From contig CM038702.1 of the NCBI GenBank assembly GCA_021613375.1, positions 29,839,349-29,903,348 on the forward strand: a stretch of DNA of 64,000 nucleotides, given 5' to 3'. A program made the translations under genes and the position numbers. The notes under the pieces were generated by a model that worked only from the letters and a program-made list of their open reading frames with translations, did not search any database and was not told the DNA's origin. Within the stretch, counting starts at the first letter, position 1, and every line of letters begins with the position of its first letter. Origin of the DNA: Megaleporinus macrocephalus. Its lineage: Eukaryota > Chordata > Actinopteri > Characiformes > Anostomidae. This document shows positions 57,130-64,000 of this stretch, in pieces.

Positions 57130-58160
57130 ATCGCTGGGGCTTGCTGTGAATAGTGATGCCCATCTAATCTAAACCCTCTCACTCTCAGCCAACTCAAATA
57201 CCTGTTTTGCTCAGCCCCTCCTGACCACCAGACTTTGTTTCTTTCTGGCATGAGCCTGTAATCTCGCCTCTACAGTTATTTAAAATTCTTGAGTCGACCC
57301 AAAAGCATTCAAAGCCTCATAAATCGACAGTAGTGATCTGAGCAGTATCCATGGCCTTAATCAGTGCTTCCTAGACACACACAGTAAGTATGCTGAGTCA
57401 GTGCCGAAAAAAAAGTGATTCTAGATACTAAATGTCCAAATATATGTTTTTTTCATAAATAAAGCTTAATTATAAAAAAAAAGAAATAAATCCATGGATG
57501 GATGGCCATGCACTCAGTCTGCCCTTAAGAAACACACCAATCACAATCAGAAATATAGAACAAACAGTTTGCAAAAATATACACAAATAAACATGAAAAC
57601 ATTCCTCATACAATATTAGAAGATACTTTGCCAATAGCCTGTCTTCCTATGTTGGTTATTGCCTGTTTTTGTTGTAACTTTCATTGCTGGCCTATTTAAG
57701 AGACATAGGACATCATTTAGAATGAACAATGTGTAAGCTAAAGTCATGCCATTTCTTGTGCAAATGAGAATTCAATTAACTCATTGGCGTTCATACTGCA
57801 TTTTGGTTGTTTACTTTGTAATGTTTTGCAAGTCTATTCTTAGTGATTGGTTGCATTTTTTTTTTGGATTATACATTATACTGCAACTTTAGCCAAACTC
57901 TCAAAATTTGATTCTGACTTTTTGTCTGCCCTATGGTTTAATGGAGTTAGCTCCTGTAAAGGCATTGTAGCTGAAGACAGTCACCAAAGATTATTCAACA
58001 ACATGACACATTTGAATTACAGTAGTTAAAGAGTTATTGAAGGTGCCATATAATCGGTTTCAGTTAAACAATTACAGAAAATATTAGAAAATGCATAAAC
58101 TGAAAAGGAATGACATTTTCATTCTACTTATGTTTTTCTCCTTCCCACTCTGCTTCTGTG
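57130..58160. other. AT-rich intergenic DNA
   Basis: No supported feature. Confidence 0.45.
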
Positions 58161-58360
58161 TTCACAGCTTTAGCTACAGATCTTTTCTTTCTCTCCCTCA
58201 CTCTCTCTGTCTTCTCCACCCTCCAGAGTAATAAGTGAGCACCCTCATTGCGTCGCATGCTGCGCCACATTGATCTGGTCTGCAGGTCAAGTTCAATAGG
58301 AACAGCAGAATGGCTTTTTTCTCTCTTAACGAATGCTCACAAACACACACAGACATGCAT

Positions 58361-58361
<1 letters not shown>

Positions 58362-58409
<48 letters not shown>
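58362..58409. repeat. (CA)24 microsatellite
   Basis: 48 bases of uninterrupted AC. Confidence 0.97.
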
Positions 58410-58411
<2 letters not shown>

Positions 58412-58674
58412 AATTAAAACAAATCAAGTGTCATGTGTCTGTGTGTCCCTCTAAGGAGGTCACACTTGACGACTGTTCCACCCCCAAAACAAAAACTGGT
58501 CTCTTCCTTCATTTGCATGCCAAAACATATACATACACACACAAACACTCACACACACCATAAGAACTGAAATGAGTCTTATTTAACATGCAACCACACA
58601 AACAATCAGTGGAAAATCAGAACACCATGTTCCAGAAATCTGCCCTGACACACACACACATACACCCACAAAAC

Positions 58675-58812
58675 TTCAGTAACGAAATCCCTCGTCAGGA
58701 GCCCAGAAAGCCCCTTGCAGCCATAAGTGCTAACTTTCTTTTTACTCTTATTAGAGTTGTACAAGGCTTTATGTGCGTGCTGCTTTGGAGTAATTTATTC
58801 CGGAGAGAATGA
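58675..58812. promoter_or_regulatory. Candidate conserved non-coding block
   Basis: Repeat-free stretch with balanced base use (CCCTCGTCAGGAGCCCAGAA, TTTGGAGTAATTTATTCCGG) between CA-rich repeats. A texture-based guess only. Confidence 0.3.
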
Positions 58813-58899
58813 ATGAAGGAAAGAGCAAACAAGAAAGAGAGTGAAAGAAAGAGACAGAGAGAGATATTTTTAAACCTAATTTAAAAGTTTGTTTTATTC

Positions 58900-59500
58900 A
58901 GAGGGGCAGTGCTTTTGACTATGCCACACTTTTGCTGTTTTCATTTTAAATGCGCTAAAAAGAGTTTGCCTATTACTTTCTATTCATTTGCCAGCATTCA
59001 GTAAGACCACCCTCTGCCTGTATTACACATTCTGTTTTTTTCAGAAAACTTGCTTTAGGCAAGTCATCTTGCTATACCTCCAAAGGTCCATCTTAGAAGT
59101 TGAATTGTCTGCTTCTCACAATCCAGGAAAACACATTTGATGTTTAGGGTATTGCCAGTCCAAGAACTCCAGCAGTTTATGTACCTGATTTTTGTCCACT
59201 TTCCTCAAATCTTGAGATCTGAAGCAAGTGTGGACCTTGATTTTCTCCTTTGTTCTATCTACTGTTTATTTGATGGTGATAGTTTTGGTGGTCTACCAAG
59301 TGCATGCATGGTTGTTGTTAATAATAACTTGATAACTTGCACTTCATTACTATTTTTGATTGAAAATTAATAAATGAAGGTAGGTCTCTGGTATTTGCAC
59401 ATTTCTGTACCTAACACATAAATTATTATATTATATATTTTGGATTTAGTACCAAATGTGATTCTATTCCTAAGCTGTATACAGTCACAGGGCCATGGCA
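58900..59500. mobile_element. AT-rich DNA with a Tc1/mariner-like fragment
   Basis: CTCACAATCCAGGAAAACAC and the GGTGGTCTACCA phrase (about 59288) suggest a strongly decayed transposase reverse strand. Low certainty. Confidence 0.3.
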
Positions 59501-60850
59501 AAAATTAAAACGCTCCACTAGATCAGTCGAACACAAGGACAAAGTAAAAGTGAGAGACCTCCTTCTCTTTCTCCTTCTCTCTCACTCTCTCTGTCTGTCT
59601 GCACATCGGCTCAATTCATGAAACAACCATCAGTCCATTTGCACTGTAGCGTGACAACCACAGCACATCTGTTAATGCATGGCAGTTATGTTTTCATTTA
59701 ACACCCCACATACACAGTTTTCACACATAGTGAAAGTTTTGGCAAATGAATCGTGCAGTAAAATTTGATATGCAGGTTTGGAATATGTAGATACATTTTA
59801 AACTGAATAACAATAGAACAAACTAAAGTGATAAAAATAATTCAAAAACACGGCACAAATACATGGTGATCTGATTCTAAATAAAAGACTCTGCATTTTT
59901 GAGCTAATCAGTGGTAGCACTGTTGCAGCTATTAAAACTTAGAAATCTGCCATCTATCAGTAAGCCTATATTTCTTTCTCCAGTGAATCAATTAATCTTA
60001 ACAGATTTCACAAAACATTGGGCTTGATTTACCTCCTAAGGTTAAAATAAAGGTTTTATTTGTTCTTAAGAAATGTCCTAAGAAATAAAGTCTACATCAC
60101 ATTTGTCTTTAAAAATTATTTTTACCTTTTCAATTGGAGGATGCACATATGCAAAAGAGAAACCTTTTTAATATTAAAAGTACATTGATAAATTAAATTT
60201 GTGAATAAAGAAATATAAAGTTTTACGCATGCTGTAGAAGAGTCGGTTAGCCTAGTCTGTTAGCTAGCTTCAGACTCCATCAGCCTTTACAGTTAGCAAA
60301 TATCTGCCTTTTTCATCACCCTTATCATTCATCTATGACATAAATGGCAATGGATTTTTACCTAAAATGAAAAGAAAAAAGAAAGAAAAAGGTGGAGTTT
60401 GTGAACAAAAACTTTGAAGAAGAGATCTTGAAGTGCTCAAAAATAAATGTTAGATATTTTTTTTATTAGAGCCTTAGACACGTTTAATGTACAAAATATT
60501 TGCTCTTTTAACGAATACCCTTGTAACTATGGACCCACAGTAAATAAACAGAACAATAATCTGTTTTACATTCTGTTAGCTTTAAATCATTTTTGATTAG
60601 TTCATTAATTTAGTATTGATTGTGTATAACTGTCAAAAAATTTGATGACTTTCTATTTTTAAAAGATTAAATCTATAATGAAAAAATTGCATTGTAACAT
60701 ACGCCATTCCATATCGCAACTGTCTACCAAACTTTATACAATTAAATGACAAAAATAGAGAACATTTTTATGTGAACATATTGTATTACATGAATTGAAA
60801 CACATAGTCTATCAACTGTCTAGCTGAAAAATATTTCAGGGGGTTTGACA
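59500..60850. other. AT-rich intergenic DNA
   Basis: A CT-rich microsatellite at about 59560-59595; otherwise no supported feature. Confidence 0.45.
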
Positions 60851-61984
60851 TCAGCTGATAATGGAGGTATTTTTTTTACAGTCTAGGCTCTAAATAAAGG
60901 CTGTTGAGTATAAAGCACTGGGTTCTGGTGCATAATTTAAACAGGCCAATGCAGTAGCTCTGATAACCCTGCAGCCTCTTCCGCTTTGCTTCAGGTTTGC
61001 ATGGAAGGGCTCTACTGAATGGCTCTTTGAGTTTTTTTGGTTGGTCTTTTCTCAGGCACACACAGACTAGTCACTGAGGGCAGGTTGGGGGGCCTGTGGT
61101 TACCATGGCACCACGAGGTCATGCGGGTCGCAGCTGCAAGGTGCAGCTTTGTAGGGGATCGTGGGCCAGAGGGGGGTCTGCTAATCTCTCTTACACACAC
61201 ACACGCACACACACACACTCACATGTTCTCACTTTCTCGTAAACAAACAAAGACGCAGATAAGACTGGACAAAAAGGCGCACATAAATGGGACACCAAAA
61301 ATGTACACAAACCATACAATATCTTGCTTCTCTCTCTTACATCAAACTTTCAACACCATCTATGGCCCTCACGCTCCTCCTTGCTTTCTTTTCCCCTCAC
61401 TTTCACAAAAACCCATGCGCACACACACACGTATTCACCCTGTGTCCATGGTCCTTTATGATGGAGGACAGATGGTGTCCTGTCTTAAACCACTTCTTTT
61501 CTTTTTTCTCTTTCGGGACAGGGGAGAGGGGCTCTTGGGAAAGTGACCTAAACGAGGTGAAAGCTTTAGTGAGGCTTGAGTGGATCTCAAGAGAGAGAGA
61601 GATGGGGGACTCTGCAGTTTGTTGGCCCAACAAAGAGGGTAAAGGTGAAAGTCTGAGACAAAGATTGGCGCAAGGGGGAAAGAAATGAGAAAAGAACAGG
61701 GAGGGAGGGAGAAAAGTAAGTGAACTGTTGTATTGGTTGATTGGTTTTATTGAGGGTTGGCAAAATAGTTTCACCTTGCCTGCTTGTTTCTGACCAATTG
61801 AAAGATTGTTTAAAATGTATAGACAGTATAGGGTAATAGATGGCCATTGTTTACCTTGACATGCAGGCAACAGCCCAGCCTTAACTAGACCAAACTAGAA
61901 TGTTTGCAATCTATTTACAACATGAGCAATAGAGATGCACAAATATGGCAATTGTAAGCCGATGCCAATACAACTTTATCTTTC

Positions 61985-62370
61985 AGGTACATACACCGAT
62001 CAGTCATCACATTAAAACCACCTCCTAGTTTGTAGATTATCTATCCATTTTATTTAGTTAGTGAATCACACACATCAGTGATGCTGGAGTGTTTAAACAC
62101 TGTGTCCAGTCATTGTCTGCTCCGTTACACAATTCTGCCTTGTTGGTTCACCTTGTAGATGTAAAGTCAGAGACAATAACTCATCTGTTGCTGCATAGTT
62201 GGTGTGGGTCTTCCTTAAGTTCTTCATCAATGGTCACAGGATGTTGCCCACAGGATACTGTTGGCTGAATATTGCTAGTTGGTAGACTATTCTTAGTCCA
62301 GCAAAGACAGTGAGGTGTTTAAAAACTCCAGCAGCACTGCTGTGTCTGATTCACTTGCACCAGCACAACA
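61985..62370. mobile_element. MITE copy of the 45.3-kb family, intact order
   Basis: Starts ACACCGATCAGTCATCACAT and runs through TTGGTTCACCTTGTAGATGT, TAACTCATCTGTTGCTGCAT and AAAACTCCAGCAGCACTGCT. The reverse complement of the second phrase is at about 45507-45526 in the other copy, while the last phrase is forward in both. Confidence 0.65.
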
Positions 62371-62541
62371 CATTTCTGACACATCCGTGCTAATCTGCTG
62401 ATAATCATATAGATGCCACTGCATAAACATATATAAAATGCTAAAACCATAATCACAATAGTCCAGTATCATCTAAAGTTCTAAACCTCCAGAGTACAAT
62501 AAATACATAATCAAATATTGCTTGAAATATTCATCCATTAT

Positions 62542-63195
62542 TCAATGTTTCAGGGGATTCAGGTCAAGGCGGTAGCAGTCTAAGCAGTGAAACCCAGACC
62601 TCTCCCCAGCCATCTCCTCTAGCTCCTCTGGAGGGATACTGAGACGTTCCCAGGCCAGTGGAGAGATATAATCCCTCCAGCCTGACCTAGGTCTTGCCCA
62701 GGGTGTCCTCCCGTTTGGACATGTCCGGAACACCTCCACAGGGAGGCGTCCAGGTGGTATTTTAACCAGATACCCGAACCACCACAACTGGTTCCTCTCA
62801 ATGTGGAGGAGTAGCAGCTCAACTCTGAGCCTCCCCTGTATAATCGAGCTCCTCAACCTATCTTTGAGGGTGAGACCCGACAGCCCATGGAGGAAACTCA
62901 TTTCGGCAGCTTGTATCAGCGATCTCATTCTTTCGGCCACTACACAATGCTCATGACCACAGGTGAGAGTAGGAATGTAGATTGACCGGTAAATCGAGAG
63001 CTTTGCCTTTTAGCTCAGCTCTCTCTTCACCAGGACAGACTGGTACAAAGCCGGCATTACTGCAGACGCTGCACCGATCCACCTGTCAACCTCCCGCTCC
63101 ATCCTTCCCTCACTTGTGAACAAGACCCCGAGATACTTAACCTCCTCCACTTGAGGCAGGGGATCCACCTTCTTCTGACTGAGGATCATGGTAAC
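62542..63195 (-). pseudogene. C-terminal part of a non-LTR retrotransposon reverse transcriptase
   Basis: On the minus strand, starting near 63195: MILSQKKVDPLPQVEEVKYL, EVDRWIGAASAVMPALYQSV, a TAA stop near 63012, then AERMRSLIQAAEMSF, LHIERNQLWWFGYLVKIPPG and WRDYISPLAWERL. This is the post-RT region common to many fish LINE ORF2 proteins. The RT palm is absent and no 3' UTR was recognised. Confidence 0.82.
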
Positions 63196-63199
63196 GGCT

Positions 63200-63590
63200 T
63201 GAAATATTGGTCAAATCTAAATATTAATCTCATACTTTTAAAGCAAATTATTATAATATAATAATACCATTCTATAATTCCATCTTATAATTCCAATATA
63301 ATCATGCATCCCTACAATATACATTTAACAAATTTAATATGAAGTGCCTCCTTCATGACACATCCTTTGGTAAAGCTGGCAGTAGGACTTATGGTCTTAG
63401 AACTTATTATAAAGCTTAAGTTCTCATTTTAGTCAGGCTATGACATTTGAACTGTGCTGTTTAAGTTATACTAGTAGGCTAATATCATTGGTGTGATTGT
63501 ACATGTTGCGATTGTTCTCTCTAGTAAGTGTAAAAAACACTTTCAAAACATCAGAACACATGCTTATTTATACAACTATATTATACAAAA
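63200..63590. other. AT-rich intergenic DNA
   Basis: No supported feature. Confidence 0.45.
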
Positions 63591-63594
63591 CGTT

Positions 63595-63662
63595 AAACTT
63601 CTGTAAAACTGCTTTGTGACAACATTGTTGTAAAAAGCACTATACAAATAAACTTGACTTGA
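63595..63662 (+). mobile_element. L2-type LINE 3' terminal fragment
   Basis: 68 bases nearly identical to the end of the 24.2-24.7 kb L2 tail, finishing AAATAAACTTGACTTGATA. A very short, strongly 5'-truncated insertion. Confidence 0.75.
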
Positions 63663-64000
63663 TAACCGCATCACTAAACTAACCCAAGTATAAATCCATC
63701 ATAGATGCTGCTGCCTTGTCTTACCTGATTTCCCACCACCTTCATTATCACTTAAAGACACAGTGGAAATGTGCAGCAGCTTCTCTCACGCCATACTCAG
63801 CTGCATCGGCCTGAGCAAGATTCACTATGTTAACCGAAGCTTTTGCTACATACCAATTTACTTCGGCTTTTAGTCGCTGTGGCATGCCCATTAGCAGTAA
63901 ACTAGACAGATATACTGCCATTTTAAGCTGCAGTTCAGCCATTTATATTGATTTGGACTGATATACTTCAGCTTTAACCTGTAGTGTAACCATTCAGATC
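63663..64000. other. Unassigned DNA at the window edge
   Basis: A 64-codon minus-strand frame (63942-63748) is present, but I do not recognise it and see no splice or promoter support. The block may be an unclassified repeat. Confidence 0.3.

Noticed and set aside
61037..61688. Two overlapping frames of 169 and 133 codons
   Set aside because: Cross a CA repeat and CT/GA-rich DNA. No homology, and no consistent codon signal in either frame.
1..64000. CRISPR array, operon, or bacterial-type system
   Set aside because: Intron-containing gene, LINEs, SINEs and microsatellites show vertebrate nuclear DNA. The tandem repeats seen lack CRISPR spacing.

Overview
This is a vertebrate nuclear DNA window, almost certainly from a teleost fish and plausibly an otophysan such as a characin or catfish. 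The evidence is AT-rich non-coding DNA, a multi-exon gene with GT-AG introns, many CA and TA microsatellites, and decayed Tc1/mariner, L2-type LINE, tRNA-SINE and BEL/Pao elements of fish type. The species is an inference; no marker fixes it.

The only host protein-coding gene I can support is on the minus strand between about 26.05 kb and 3.94 kb. It is a complete TMEM63-family gene, closest to TMEM63A (tmem63a), a mechanosensitive, osmosensitive cation channel of the OSCA/TMEM63 family. I rebuilt one non-coding and 22 coding exons from splice sites and phase. They join into one open frame of 799 codons plus stop, matching the roughly 800-residue length of the family. The gene has a CpG-rich promoter with a perfect CRE, one GC-AG intron, several UG-repeat 3' splice sites, and a poly(A) signal about 215 bases after the stop. 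Its introns hold an L2 LINE fragment with a deleted catalytic motif, a tRNA-derived SINE, a Tc1-like relic, MITEs and L2 3' tails.

From 26.2 to 31.1 kb there are Tc1/mariner relics and one CpG-rich block at 28.69-28.92 kb. From 31,108 to 38,634 there is a full-length BEL/Pao LTR retrotransposon (plus strand) with paired LTRs of about 597 bp, a perfect CTGAC target duplication, and recognisable gag, protease, reverse transcriptase, RNase H and integrase regions broken by about four stops and eight frameshifts.

From 38.7 to 64 kb no host exon is recognisable. This part holds a second LINE (46.1-47.1 kb), a minus-strand RT C-terminus (62.5-63.2 kb), several Tc1/mariner and MITE relics, microsatellites, and islands of non-repetitive, higher-complexity DNA that look like candidate regulatory elements. 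One of these contains a perfect DR5 nuclear-receptor motif.

I found no novel multi-gene system. The most useful points are the complete tmem63a model with its unusual splice signals, the datable BEL insertion, and the candidate regulatory blocks.
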